In this document: one piece after another, positions 18,513 to 27,510 of the stretch
How the letters are laid out: every line of letters starts with the position of its first letter
Position numbering within the stretch: position 1 is the stretch's first letter
Source: Bacteroides caecigallinarum
GTDB lineage: Bacteria > Bacteroidota > Bacteroidia > Bacteroidales > Bacteroidaceae
Length of the DNA: 64,000 bases
Direction of reading: 5' to 3'
NCBI RefSeq assembly: GCF_021531075.1
Contig: NZ_JADYTJ010000003.1
Coordinates: forward strand, 57,252 to 121,251
Notes under the pieces: generated by a model
Databases searched by the model: none
What the model was told of the DNA's origin: nothing
What the model saw: the letters and a program-made list of their open reading frames with translations, nothing else
Program-made: the position numbers and the translations under genes

Positions 18513-18535
18513 TAGGGTTATATATAACTTATGAA

Positions 18536-20062
18536 TTAGCAAAGAGCTTTGTTCAGCATGTAGTAAACTTCGTTCATACGAAGCTCTTTCTTGAACTCAC
18601 TGATAGTAGTATCTTTGTTGATATGAACCATTTCGATACCTGCGATTTCTGCATAGTCTTCCCAGTATTCAGCTGTCAAGTCGTATGAGAAGCAAGAGTG
18701 GTGAGTACCACCTGCAAGAATCCATGCACCTGCACCAACCTCGAAGTCAGGCATTGGTTTCCAAAGTGCAGAAGCAACAGGAAGTTTAGGCAATGGTTTT
18801 GGTTCGATACATTCTACATCGTTTACGATGAGGCGGAAACGGTTTCCTAGGTCAACAACAGTAGCTGTACATCCTGTACCAACTTTAGAAGTAAATACAA
18901 GGCGTGCAGTCTGGCTCTTGCGTACACCGATACCGAGGAAGTGAACTTCCAGACGAGGTTTCTTGGCAGCGATCAACGGACAAACTTCCAACATGTGTGC
19001 CTGAAGAATTGAGCTGTTCTTTCCGTCGAAGTTCAAAGTATAGTCTTCAAGGAATGAGCAACCGTTTGCGAGTCCCTGGTTCATTACCCATACTGTACGG
19101 TAGAGAGCTGCAGATTTCCAGTCACCTTCAGCGCCAAATCCGTAACCTTCTGCCATCAAGCGCTGTGATGCAAGTCCAGGAATCTGGTCGAAGTAGCTAC
19201 CGTCTGTCTGACCAAGGTCATCGAAGTTTGTAGTGAATCCTTTTGCACCTTTAGCTTTCAGGATAGCGCGAAGAGCAAGTTCTGCTTTTGCTGCATTCCA
19301 TACTTTCTGGTATGCTTCAGTAGATTTGTCTTCAAGTTCTGCATCGTGGTCGTATTCGCTGAAGTAAGTTTTTACCAAAGCTTCAACTTCTTCGTCCTTG
19401 ATATTCTTGTGGTATTCCATCAGTTCGCTTACCGGGCAGTAGTCTACGTGGTAACCCATGCGCTGTTCAGCTTCTACCTTGTCACCATCTGTTACGGCTA
19501 CATTGTTCATCTGGTCGCCGAAACGCAAGATAAGCATATCCTGTGAGTCAGCCCATGCAGCACATACTCTCATCCATACAGCAATCTTGCTGAGAGTTTC
19601 TTCATCTTTCCAGTAGCCTACAACTACTTTGCGGCGTACACGCATACGAGTGCAGATATGACCGAATTCGCGGTCGCCGTGTGCACTTTGGTTCAGGTTC
19701 ATGAAATCCATGTCCATAGTGTCCCAAGGAATTTCCTTGTTGAACTGAGTGTGAAGATGCAGTAAAGGTTTCTTCAACTGCTGAAGTCCGTGAATCCACA
19801 TCTTGGCAGGAGAGAATGTGTGCATCCATGTGATTACACCGACACATTTTTCATCATTGTTTGCTGCTTTGAATACTGCTTCTACTTCTTTTGAAGAGTT
19901 TGCAGTGCCTTTATATACTACCTTAACAGGAAGTTTTCCACTTTCGTTAAGACCTGCTACCATTTCGTTACTGTGTGCATCGACTGCTATTACAGCGTCG
20001 CCTCCGTAAAGGAGCTGAGCTCCGGTTACGAACCATACTTCATACTGACTGAATGCGTTCAT
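18536..20062 (-). CDS. araA: L-arabinose isomerase
   Basis: A 508-residue cytoplasmic isomerase converting L-arabinose to L-ribulose. The family block at the N-terminus (YEVWFVTGAQLLYG), GVITWMHTFSPAKMWI, HLHTQFNKEIPW and the metal-binding region with FTTNFDDLGQTDG and LASQRLMAEGYGFGAEGDWK are all present. The C-terminal GGTHHSCFSY holds conserved histidines. Size is normal. It sits between araD upstream and the araB-like kinase downstream, all on the minus strand; a low-complexity spacer precedes it. Confidence 0.97.
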   Translation of the reverse strand: MNAFSQYEVWFVTGAQLLYGGDAVIAVDAHSNEMVAGLNESGKLPVKVVYKGTANSSKEVEAVFKAANNDEKCVGVITWMHTFSPAKMWIHGLQQLKKPLLHLHTQFNKEIPWDTMDMDFMNLNQSAHGDREFGHICTRMRVRRKVVVGYWKDEETLSKIAVWMRVCAAWADSQDMLILRFGDQMNNVAVTDGDKVEAEQRMGYHVDYCPVSELMEYHKNIKDEEVEALVKTYFSEYDHDAELEDKSTEAYQKVWNAAKAELALRAILKAKGAKGFTTNFDDLGQTDGSYFDQIPGLASQRLMAEGYGFGAEGDWKSAALYRTVWVMNQGLANGCSFLEDYTLNFDGKNSSILQAHMLEVCPLIAAKKPRLEVHFLGIGVRKSQTARLVFTSKVGTGCTATVVDLGNRFRLIVNDVECIEPKPLPKLPVASALWKPMPDFEVGAGAWILAGGTHHSCFSYDLTAEYWEDYAEIAGIEMVHINKDTTISEFKKELRMNEVYYMLNKALC

Positions 20063-20238
20063 AATTTTTGATTTTATTAAAGGGTTTATTAATTTTATTG
20101 GAAGTTGTGGAAGTATGAAGTCATAGAAGTTAAGAATTTATAGAAGTTAATGAAGTTAAGAAGTAATGCCTCTTACTTTATCTTGTCTACCTACTTTATC
20201 TCCTTTATCTCCTCTACCTCCTTTATTTACTTATTTAT
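20063..20238. repeat. Purine/pyrimidine low-complexity spacer with ~9-bp period (araD-araA)
   Basis: The plus strand switches from a purine-rich half with repeated GAAGTTAA-like words to a pyrimidine-rich half with CTTTATCTC-like words repeated every 9 or 18 bp. AAGTAA and TTACTT can pair across the switch. It lies in the 5' untranslated region of araA in the operon transcript. There is no coding potential. Confidence 0.65.
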
Positions 20239-20928
20239 TTATTTTTTCTGTCCGTAATAGGCGTTAGGACCATGCTTGCGGTTGAAATGTTTTTCTACCA
20301 GCAGAGGGTTCATTGTAAGGTTAGGATTTGCAGCATAAGCAATGCTTGCCATTTTTGCCACTTGTTCCATAACCACTGCATTGTGGACAGCATCGTTTGC
20401 ATCCTTACCCCATGAGAAAGGACCATGATTTTTTACCAAAACTCCTGGAGTGTGTACAGGATTCATACCTTCGAAACGTTTCACTATCACGTTGCCTGTT
20501 TCCTTTTCATATTCGCCTTTCACTTCAGCCTCAGTCATATCTGCTGTGCAAGGAATAGCTTCGTGGAAATAGTCCGCATGAGTTGTTCCTATGTTTGGAA
20601 TGTCAAGTCCAGCCTGAGCCCACGCAGTGGCATAAGTGGAATGAGTGTGAACCACACCACCGATTTCAGGGAATGCCTTATAAAGTACCAGATGGGTAGG
20701 GGTGTCGCTCGACGGACGAAGAGAACCTTCCACTACATTGCCTTCAAGGTCTACTACCACCATATCATCAGCTTTCATCTCATCATATGATACTCCGCTT
20801 GGCTTTATCACTACAAGTCCGGTTTCGCGGTCTATTGCCGAAACATTGCCCCATGTGAAGATTACAAGTCCATGTTTCACCAGATCCAGATTAGCATGGA
20901 ATACTTTTTCTTTTAATGCTTCTAACAT
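20239..20928 (-). CDS. araD: L-ribulose-5-phosphate 4-epimerase
   Basis: A 229-residue class II aldolase-like zinc enzyme converting L-ribulose-5-P to D-xylulose-5-P. The start [22 protein letters not shown] was chosen because it matches family N-termini; an upstream alternative would overlap the araR stop. Motifs: [21 protein letters not shown], the zinc-site [12 protein letters not shown] and HGPFSWG. The C-terminal [10 protein letters not shown] is typical. It follows araR by about 20 bp. Confidence 0.96.
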   Translation of the reverse strand: MLEALKEKVFHANLDLVKHGLVIFTWGNVSAIDRETGLVVIKPSGVSYDEMKADDMVVVDLEGNVVEGSLRPSSDTPTHLVLYKAFPEIGGVVHTHSTYATAWAQAGLDIPNIGTTHADYFHEAIPCTADMTEAEVKGEYEKETGNVIVKRFEGMNPVHTPGVLVKNHGPFSWGKDANDAVHNAVVMEQVAKMASIAYAANPNLTMNPLLVEKHFNRKHGPNAYYGQKK

Positions 20929-20947
20929 ATTCGAGTTATTTAAAAAA

Positions 20948-21625
20948 TCAGATTTTGAATTTAGGATCTTTTTCGTATACCTTGTCGTTGAATTTGTAAA
21001 GACGTGCACCTCTTTTTGATCCTGTCTTGTCTATTTTGTCTGTTTGTTCTATAAAATCCATTTCAGCTATACGCTTACGGAAATTTCTTTTGTCCATTGT
21101 TTCTCCGTATATAGCTTCGTACAGGTTTTGCACCTGTGTCAGTGTGAACAGTTCCGGAAGAAGATTGAACCCTATAGGTTTGTTCGATGCCTTTTCCTTC
21201 ATCATCTCTCTTGCTTTCGTAACCATTTCCGAATGGTCGAAAATCAGGTCTGGCACTTCGTTTATGTTCACCCAGTGTGCATTGTGCTGCTGAACCAGTT
21301 CACGGTCGTATTCGTTTATGTTAATCAGTGCGTAGTATGCCAGCGAGATTACCCTTTCTCCCGGGTCTCTGTCTACGGCACCAAATGCACCAATCTGTTC
21401 CATATATACGTCCTCAAGTCCTGTCAGTTCGCTAAGTACGCGTTTTGCTGCATCGTCTGCACTTTCGTTTTCTTGTATAAATCCTCCCATAAGAGACCAT
21501 TTTCCCTTAGCCGGTTCAAAATTTCTCTTTAGAAGGAGCAGATTCAGTTCGCCTTTTTCGAAACCGAATATAATACAGTCAATGCCAACATAGAATTTTG
21601 GATTTTGTTTGTAGTATGCTGTCAT
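20948..21625 (-). CDS. araR: AraR, Nudix-like arabinose-responsive repressor (NrtR family)
   Basis: A 225-residue regulator with an N-terminal Nudix-like domain (about 1-140) and a C-terminal winged helix (about 150-225, [20 protein letters not shown]). The Nudix box is degenerate: the G48-x5-E54-x7-R62 frame is kept but the catalytic Glu positions 63 and 67 are Val and Leu, so hydrolysis is unlikely. This architecture matches the Bacteroides thetaiotaomicron AraR (BT0354), a published repressor released from DNA by L-arabinose. Position inside the ara operon supports the same role. A perfect 15-bp inverted repeat lies directly upstream. Confidence 0.92.
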   Translation of the reverse strand: MTAYYKQNPKFYVGIDCIIFGFEKGELNLLLLKRNFEPAKGKWSLMGGFIQENESADDAAKRVLSELTGLEDVYMEQIGAFGAVDRDPGERVISLAYYALININEYDRELVQQHNAHWVNINEVPDLIFDHSEMVTKAREMMKEKASNKPIGFNLLPELFTLTQVQNLYEAIYGETMDKRNFRKRIAEMDFIEQTDKIDKTGSKRGARLYKFNDKVYEKDPKFKI

Positions 21626-21639
21626 GTAATACAGATTTT

Positions 21640-21680
21640 ATATTGTTCTACATTATTTTGTTGCAAATGTAGAACAATAT
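21640..21680. promoter_or_regulatory. Perfect 15-bp inverted repeat upstream of araR
   Basis: ATATTGTTCTACATT and AATGTAGAACAATAT are exact reverse complements separated by 11 bp. They fill the short spacer between the symporter gene stop and the araR start. It may be a regulator-binding site or an RNA hairpin at the mRNA junction. It does not match the GTGT-N7-ACAC sites upstream of the operon. Confidence 0.6.
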
Positions 21681-21689
21681 TTAAGTTTT

Positions 21690-23435
21690 TTACCAGAAAT
21701 AGGCGTAGAATAATCCGCAGAGAACCACAACACCAAGTGTTGCAATTACGTCCCACTTGTTCCAGCTCTTTCTGATAAGTTCCTTATAGCTGCTGGTGAA
21801 TGTGATTGCTTCAATCTGTTGTGCTGTTGGTTTCGGAGTGAAGCAAGACACTACTGCCATCATTATCATAAGGAATACAAGTAACCATATTTCGAAAATC
21901 AACCAGTTAGTCTGCCAGAACCATGCTGTAGCATCCCAGAATGCTCCTTCCATATTGGCTGTACCACTCTTTGTTATTACGTTTGTCACGAGTCTTACCA
22001 TACCGATGATGAAACCACCGATAAGTCCCCATTCGCCTGCCTTTGGAGTGATTTTCTTAGAGAAAATACCCAATGTGAATACCGCTACCATAGCAGGTGC
22101 CAACAGTGACTGGATGTCCTGCAGATAGCTGTACAGATTGTCCATGTTCATCATGATAGGCAACCAGAGCAAACCAAGGATAACGACCACCACCGTTGCC
22201 ACACGGCCTACGAATACATAGTGTGCTTCGCTCTTGCCCTGACGCATAGGTTTGTAGAAGTCTTCTGTAAACAGAGTTGCACAACTGTTGAAGAATGCAG
22301 CAAGTGAAGTTACCAGTGCGCAGATGAAACCGATTGTTACCAATCCTTTCACTCCGGCAGGAAGAATGTTCTTAACCATCATGGCGAAAGCGCCGTCAGT
22401 ATCATGCTGGTTTGTAAGATCCATTACGATACCGCTGTTAGGATCCTGTGCCAATGCTACTGCTACCATACCAGGGATAAGGAACATGAATACAGGAAGA
22501 ATCTTGAAATAACCGGCTGCGATAGTACCGCGGCGTGCACGTTTCATTACTACATCATCAGATTCGCCTTTTTGCTGTCCGAGTACACGCTGAACGATAT
22601 GCTGGTCTGTACACCAATACCAGAAACCGATGATAGAAGCACCGATGAATACAGCAAATCCAGGGAACTTAGAGTACATTGGATCTCCTTCGTCCCAGTG
22701 GAACATATGGTTGATACCATATCCTTCGTGGGCAGAACGTGCATATTCCATCATATTGCCCCATCCATCGGCAATGCTTCCCTGTCCAAGAGCCGAAAGT
22801 CCCAGGAAGAGTACCAGGAACGAACCAATAATTAATATAGGAGTCTGTATGGCAGACATTGTCATCACACCTTTCATACCTCCCAAAACAGTAAATACAG
22901 CAGTGATTGCAATCAGTCCTAGAGCTCCCCACCAGAATGGAAGTCCGAACAAGTATTCGAAGAAGATACCACCGGTGAATGCTGTTACACTCACTTTTGT
23001 CAGAATATAGGCGATAAGAGTGATGATACTCAACCATGAGCCTGTTCTCTGAGTATAACGGTATTTCAGGAAGTCAGGCATAGTGATAATCTTGCCCATT
23101 TTGTTGTTCAACAACTGATAGAATGGAACAAACAACCATCCCAAAATAAGAATCATCCAACCCTGCATTTCCCAGTGTGCCATACCTACACCGTCTTTTG
23201 CTCCTGTACCTGCAAGTCCTACCAAGTGTTCCGAACCGATGTTGGCTGCAAAGATTGCAGCACCGATAACGTACCAAGGTTCACCTTTTCCAAACAAATA
23301 ATCCTGACTGTCGGCTCCCTGCATTGCAAGTTTGTCCTTGCGTACTGCGCGCCAAACTGCCCAAGCCACTCCCAAAATACCTATGACCAGAACAGCCCAG
23401 TCCAACCAAATAAATTCTTTTGAACTCCAATTCAT
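21690..23435 (-). CDS. SSS-family Na+/sugar symporter, probable L-arabinose importer
   Basis: A 581-residue inner-membrane transporter of the sodium:solute symporter family, SGLT branch, with about 14 hydrophobic helices. Signatures include GAAIFAANIGSEHLVGLAGTGA near residue 60, FWYWCTDQHIVQRVLG near 270 and ALVTSLAAFFNSCATLFTEDFY near 385. It is second in the minus-strand operon, after the mutarotase and before araR, so arabinose is the expected substrate. No other sugar transporter lies in the cluster. Confidence 0.93.
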   Translation of the reverse strand: MNWSSKEFIWLDWAVLVIGILGVAWAVWRAVRKDKLAMQGADSQDYLFGKGEPWYVIGAAIFAANIGSEHLVGLAGTGAKDGVGMAHWEMQGWMILILGWLFVPFYQLLNNKMGKIITMPDFLKYRYTQRTGSWLSIITLIAYILTKVSVTAFTGGIFFEYLFGLPFWWGALGLIAITAVFTVLGGMKGVMTMSAIQTPILIIGSFLVLFLGLSALGQGSIADGWGNMMEYARSAHEGYGINHMFHWDEGDPMYSKFPGFAVFIGASIIGFWYWCTDQHIVQRVLGQQKGESDDVVMKRARRGTIAAGYFKILPVFMFLIPGMVAVALAQDPNSGIVMDLTNQHDTDGAFAMMVKNILPAGVKGLVTIGFICALVTSLAAFFNSCATLFTEDFYKPMRQGKSEAHYVFVGRVATVVVVILGLLWLPIMMNMDNLYSYLQDIQSLLAPAMVAVFTLGIFSKKITPKAGEWGLIGGFIIGMVRLVTNVITKSGTANMEGAFWDATAWFWQTNWLIFEIWLLVFLMIMMAVVSCFTPKPTAQQIEAITFTSSYKELIRKSWNKWDVIATLGVVVLCGLFYAYFW

Positions 23436-23468
23436 GATAAAAGTGTTTTTATGATATTATACTATATG

Positions 23469-24623
23469 TTATTTTTCAACTCCGAATTTGAAAACGCAGT
23501 GGCTGTAGTATTTTTCTCCAGGTTTGAGGATTACAGAAGGCCATTGAGTCTTGTTAGGACTGTCTGGATAATGTTGCGATTCAAGACATACTGAAGCACG
23601 TTGTGGATATGCTACACCATGTTTGCCTTTTACCTTGCCTGTCAGGAAGTTTCCGGTGTATACCTGAATTCCCGGTTCGTTGGTATAAACTTCAAGTGTT
23701 ATGCCGCTTGTTGGGCTTGTAAGTTTGGCTGCAACCTTTGTATCGTCACCTTTGGTTGACAATACCCAGTTGTGGTCGAAACCGTTTCCAAACTTAACCT
23801 GCTCATTGTCAAAAGCTGTTACGTCCGGAGCAATTGTTTTAGGCGTGTTGAAGTCGAAAGGAGTGTCTTTAACGGCCATCATTTCGCCTGTTGTCATATA
23901 AGTGCTGTCTACCGGAGTGATGCTGTCCGAAGCTACATATAGGATATGGTCTGTAGCTGGTTTAGACATGTCTCCGCTGAGGTTAAAATATGAATGGTTT
24001 GTCATGTTGATAATTGTAGTCTTATCAGTAGTTGCATCATATTTTATGTCAATGGCATTGTCCGGAGTCAATGTATAAGTAACATTTGCGGTAACATTTC
24101 CCGGAAAATTATTGTCGCCGTCGGCCGACTTCATTGTAAGAACGATAGTGCTGTCGTTAGTTTGATTAGCTTCGTACACCTGATACTGCCATCCTGTAGG
24201 TCCGCCGTGCAGACAGTGTCCGAAATTGTTGGTAGGGAGCTGTATTTCCTGTCCGTCGATATTTATCTTTCCTTTATTGATACGATTGGCGTATCTTCCT
24301 ATGCTTGCTCCGAAATCACTTGGTATATTCTGATAATCATTGATGTTGTCGAATCCAAGCACAACGTCTGTCATTTTGCCGTTTTTGTCCGGTACCATTA
24401 CAGATACTATTCTACCTCCGAAGTTTGTAACACAAACTTCCATTCCGTTTTTGTTTGTAAGCTTGTAAAGAGCTGTTTTCTTACTGCCGTCGATTGTTGT
24501 TTCAAAGTTACTAGGATTTAGTCCAGACAGTGTAAGTTCTGTTTTTTTCTCTTGTGATGCGCATCCGCTTAACAGGATTACTGCGGCACCGACGCTTAAA
24601 AATGACTTCTTCATGTTTCTCAT
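23469..24623 (-). CDS. Aldose 1-epimerase (mutarotase) lipoprotein
   Basis: A 384-residue galactose-mutarotase-family enzyme interconverting alpha and beta anomers. It carries a lipoprotein signal with lipobox LSGC near residue 21, so it should be in the periplasm or on a membrane. Motifs: TNFGGRIVSVMVPDKNG, ASIGRYANRINKG, HCLHGGPTGW with the catalytic His region, NMTNHSYFNLSGD and GFDHNW. An inner ATG three codons later is an equally possible start. It heads the arabinose operon, with two candidate AraR sites upstream, and would feed the correct anomer to the symporter. Confidence 0.94.
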   Translation of the reverse strand: MRNMKKSFLSVGAAVILLSGCASQEKKTELTLSGLNPSNFETTIDGSKKTALYKLTNKNGMEVCVTNFGGRIVSVMVPDKNGKMTDVVLGFDNINDYQNIPSDFGASIGRYANRINKGKINIDGQEIQLPTNNFGHCLHGGPTGWQYQVYEANQTNDSTIVLTMKSADGDNNFPGNVTANVTYTLTPDNAIDIKYDATTDKTTIINMTNHSYFNLSGDMSKPATDHILYVASDSITPVDSTYMTTGEMMAVKDTPFDFNTPKTIAPDVTAFDNEQVKFGNGFDHNWVLSTKGDDTKVAAKLTSPTSGITLEVYTNEPGIQVYTGNFLTGKVKGKHGVAYPQRASVCLESQHYPDSPNKTQWPSVILKPGEKYYSHCVFKFGVEK

Positions 24624-24651
24624 TATATGTTATTTATGGTGTTTTCTTTTT

Positions 24652-24674
24652 TACGGTGTAAAAATAACACTTTT
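24652..24674. promoter_or_regulatory. Candidate AraR operator, proximal copy
   Basis: On the minus strand this reads AAAAGTGT, seven bases, ACAC and then CGTA. The GTGT-N7-ACAC core is identical in layout to the distal copy 63 bp further upstream, but the outer half of one arm is imperfect. It lies about 30 bp upstream of the mutarotase start, where a repressor would block transcription. Confidence 0.6.
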
Positions 24675-24714
24675 TTTCTTAACTCGTTTGAATATTTATA
24701 TGTTTTACAACATT

Positions 24715-24737
24715 AAAAGTGTTGTTTTGACACTTTT
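24715..24737. promoter_or_regulatory. Candidate AraR operator, distal copy
   Basis: A perfect inverted repeat, AAAAGTGT then seven bases then ACACTTTT, 23 bp in all. With the proximal copy it forms a pair upstream of the arabinose operon. Assignment to AraR is by position and duplication, not by a known consensus. Confidence 0.62.
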
Positions 24738-24882
24738 TGTAATACTGACTTCTTTATATAGCGTTTTTACCCTCTTTATTAGGCTTTTGCATGCTATATA
24801 TATAATGTGTATATCTTATGATTGATTATCAGGGAAAATTGTATGCAAGTTTGTTTAATAAAACAAGCCGTTAAGATTAGCG

Positions 24883-24970
24883 TTACACGTACGTGTTACG
24901 CTCGTTGCACGAACGTGTCACACGAGTCACACGAATGTGTTGCACGCGTTACACGAACGTGTCACACTAA
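24883..24970. repeat. Four tandem 22-bp (eight 11-bp) palindromic units
   Basis: Units start at 24883, 24905, 24927 and 24949, exactly 22 bp apart, built on palindromic cores such as ACACGTACGTGT and ACGAACGTGT. Each unit splits into two related 11-mers (for example TTACACGAACG and TGTCACACTAA). This lies in the 480-bp non-coding interval between the ara operon and the AraC-type regulator. The rest of that interval is A+T rich and holds the two GTGT-N7-ACAC sites; I see no gene in it. Confidence 0.85.
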
Positions 24971-25106
24971 AAATGTACGCTTAAAGCTGTTGCCGGCTCA
25001 AATCAGGTGATTCCGTATGCTGGATGTAATTTTTTGTCGCTGTTTTATACATAAATAAAGATTTATATTTAAATTTGTTTGTGAAATCACTTTAAATCAA
25101 TAGAAT

Positions 25107-25205
25107 ATGGAACATTCTATATACAGCTATTCACTTTGCATAGCATTACCCCTGATGCTTTTCTTCGGTTTTTATTTACTTTTCGGCAGAACTCCCGACA
25201 AGCTA
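25107..25205 (+). other. Out-of-frame N-terminal exon-like remnant of the AraC-type regulator
   Basis: This frame encodes MEHSIYSYSLCIALPLMLFF and on to LLFGRTPDK, the hydrophobic first segment usual for this kind of membrane AraC regulator. The downstream frame continues with AIFGNYLRSRRIMG. A -1 shift at G25202 (AAG read again as G-GCT) joins them, as if one G of AAGGCT had been lost. Confidence 0.65.
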
Positions 25206-26224
25206 TTTTCGGTAATTATCTTCGTTCGCGTCGCATTATGGGTACAGCTCTTCTTATGCTTGCCGTCAATTATTCCGTACATTTCTTTTTCGGAATAAGA
25301 TTTCTTGACGTTAATGCCGCCATAACGATGAACCTTTCCACATATTTTCTGTGCTACTGGCTCTTCAGTTCTGCCCTTACTACTTTGCTCGACCGTTTCT
25401 ATATCACACGCCGCAGATTTACTGTCCATCTGTTTCTGTGGATATTGTTTACAGCCCTTTCATCCGTAGTATTGCTTTTCCTTCCGGACGGAACAATGCA
25501 GAATGTCGGGCTTTTGTGTCTGGCTCTTTGGCTTGTTGTCTATGGCATAGTTCTCGCATTGCGTCTTATAAAGGCCTATAAACGTGCCGTCATTCTGTTC
25601 GAGGATACCCATTCCGACGATATAGGAACCTATATCAGGTGGCTTTCGGTTTTCACATGGTGGGCTGTTATATTCGGTGTGGGGTGTGGCCTGTTAACTT
25701 TTCTGCCCGATGATTATGTGTTTATATGGATTCTCTCGTCAGTTCCTTTCTATATATATCTTTTCTGTTCGTATATGAACTATCTGCTGTTTTATGAGCA
25801 GGTGGAAAGAGTATTCGAGTCGGAAATGTCTTCTGTAGTCGTTACTGATGTCTTTCCGGAAGAGCCAAAAGATGTCGGGGCTCCGTCTCATTATGCCGAG
25901 ATATCAGAGAAGATAGCCGCATGGATTCAGGCCGACGGTTATGTATGTCCCGGACTTACAATCAAGGAACTTTCCGAAACTTTGCAGACAAACCGTACTT
26001 ATCTTTCCGGATATATCAAATCAAAATATAACGTTTCCTTCCGTGACTGGATTACCGGTATGAGGATAGAGTATGCAAAATATTTTCTCGGCAATAATCC
26101 GGAGATGACAATAGCCGATATATCCTCGAAATCAGGTTTTCAGTCTCCAAGCCATTTCATACGTCTGTTCAGGGAAAGAGAGGGGTGTTCTCCTGCCAGA
26201 TGGAGGAAAACAAGGATGCAATAG
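25136..26224 (+). CDS. Membrane-anchored AraC-family regulator (N-terminus frameshifted)
   Basis: The open frame gives 362 residues. About six hydrophobic helices occupy residues 35-215. A linker leads to the AraC DNA-binding domain (about 255-360), with first helix-turn-helix LTIKELSETLQTNRTYLSGY and second MTIADISSKSGFQSPSHFIRLF. The first 22 or so codons of this frame (RFLFTFRQNSRQ) look unnatural; the family-like N-terminus is found in another frame from 25107. The gene is therefore either broken by a one-base deletion or the sequence has an indel error. The 3' part is intact. Targets are unknown; the fimbrial locus begins 170 bp downstream on the same strand. Confidence 0.8.
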   Translation: MHSITPDAFLRFLFTFRQNSRQAIFGNYLRSRRIMGTALLMLAVNYSVHFFFGIRFLDVNAAITMNLSTYFLCYWLFSSALTTLLDRFYITRRRFTVHLFLWILFTALSSVVLLFLPDGTMQNVGLLCLALWLVVYGIVLALRLIKAYKRAVILFEDTHSDDIGTYIRWLSVFTWWAVIFGVGCGLLTFLPDDYVFIWILSSVPFYIYLFCSYMNYLLFYEQVERVFESEMSSVVVTDVFPEEPKDVGAPSHYAEISEKIAAWIQADGYVCPGLTIKELSETLQTNRTYLSGYIKSKYNVSFRDWITGMRIEYAKYFLGNNPEMTIADISSKSGFQSPSHFIRLFREREGCSPARWRKTRMQ

Positions 26225-26394
26225 ACTGTTGTCATAAAAATATCCTATTCTACAAAAAACGAATAGTCTAAACAGCAAAAAAAGCGATTTTGACAATTAA
26301 TACAATTTTTATAGATTCTGATAATATACTAATGGAATTTTTAAATTTATTTTATATGTCGTAATTCATTGTGAATATCAAATACATATAAAAT

Positions 26395-27495
26395 ATGAGT
26401 AGAAAAATCACTTTTCTTACCCTGTTTCTGTGGCTGATGACGGTAACTTTTCCTGTCATTGCGCAACAGAAAGCAGACACGACCTACACCTTCCGCTTCG
26501 TTCCGCAGAAGGACATGTTTTACGTGCCTTGGAACGGCAATGACACGGAACTTGCCCGTCTGTTGGAATGTATCGAAAGCAACAAAACCACAATTCTTGA
26601 CGGCAAGCTGCCGCTTTATGTTGATGACTACTGCAACTCGCGGGGCAGTGAAGCCGAAAATCTTGCTACGGCAAAGATCCGTGCCAATCGTGTGAAATCC
26701 GAACTGATTACACGTGCGGATATAAAAGAGGAGAATTTCATCACCCGCAACCATGCAACTGAGGGTGATTTTGTCACCGTACGCCTGACGGTACAGGTAA
26801 AAGAGACAGCCGTAATGGATACGGATGCGGAAGCCCGACGCAAAGCGGAAGCCTAACGACTGGCAGCCGAGAAGCGTGCCGAACAGGAACGTCTTGCCGA
26901 AGAGCAGCGCAAGGCGGAAGAAGCCCGACTTGCCGCTGAAAAAGCGGAAGCCGAGAAAGAGGTTCAACAAAATACACTTGCCGACACTCCGTCAGAAACC
27001 AAAATCACAAATGATTATCATCTCTCCCTGCGTGCCAACCTGTTGCGCTGGGCTACCCTGACACCCGATTTAGGACTTGAATGGCGCATCTGCCCGTCGT
27101 GTGGCATTGCCGTAAACGGCTCGTGGACTTCTTGGACGTGGAACGACAAAGACCGCCGCTATGCACTCTGGGAAGTGGCTCCGGAAGTGCGTTACTACAT
27201 GGGTGAGAAGAAATACTGGTATGTAGGCGCAATGTTCAAGGCCGGACAGTTCAACAACAAACTCTCCGAAACAGGCAAGCAAGGCGACCTGATGGGTGGC
27301 GGCATTACCGCCGGCTACCAGCTGCGGCTGAACAAGACACTGGCTATTGATTTCAACCTCGGCTTGGGCTACCTGAATGCCGACTATGAGAAATATGAGG
27401 TCATCGACGGTGTGCGAGTACGCCGCGGCACGGGGACTCAGGACTGGTGGGGTCCCATCAATGCCGGTGTGACATTGGTATGGAAATTATTCTAA
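26395..27495 (+). pseudogene. DUF3575 fimbrial-locus protein, interrupted by in-frame TAA
   Basis: One frame runs through the whole interval except for a TAA at 26854-26856 (codon 154). The 5' part has a signal peptide (ending VIAQ) and a periplasmic region (PQKDMFYVPWNGNDTELARL). After the stop a coiled-coil rich in Ala/Glu/Arg (LAAEKRAEQERLAEEQRKAE) leads to a complete DUF3575 beta-barrel-like domain (YHLSLRANLLRWATLTPD to the terminal VTLVWKLF). DUF3575 genes head Mfa/Fim-type fimbrial loci in Bacteroidales. A single change such as GAA to TAA explains the break. Base composition is GC-richer than the surrounding core genes. Confidence 0.82.
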
Positions 27496-27510
27496 GGAAG
27501 GAGGAATTTT

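Noticed and set aside
20929..21009. N-terminal extension of AraD overlapping araR
   Set aside because: Family members begin at MLEALKEKV; the extension overlaps the araR end and has no family match.
24822..25010. Short protein frame through the 22-bp array
   Set aside because: The Cys/His/Thr repetition comes from the DNA repeat and there is no ribosome-binding site.
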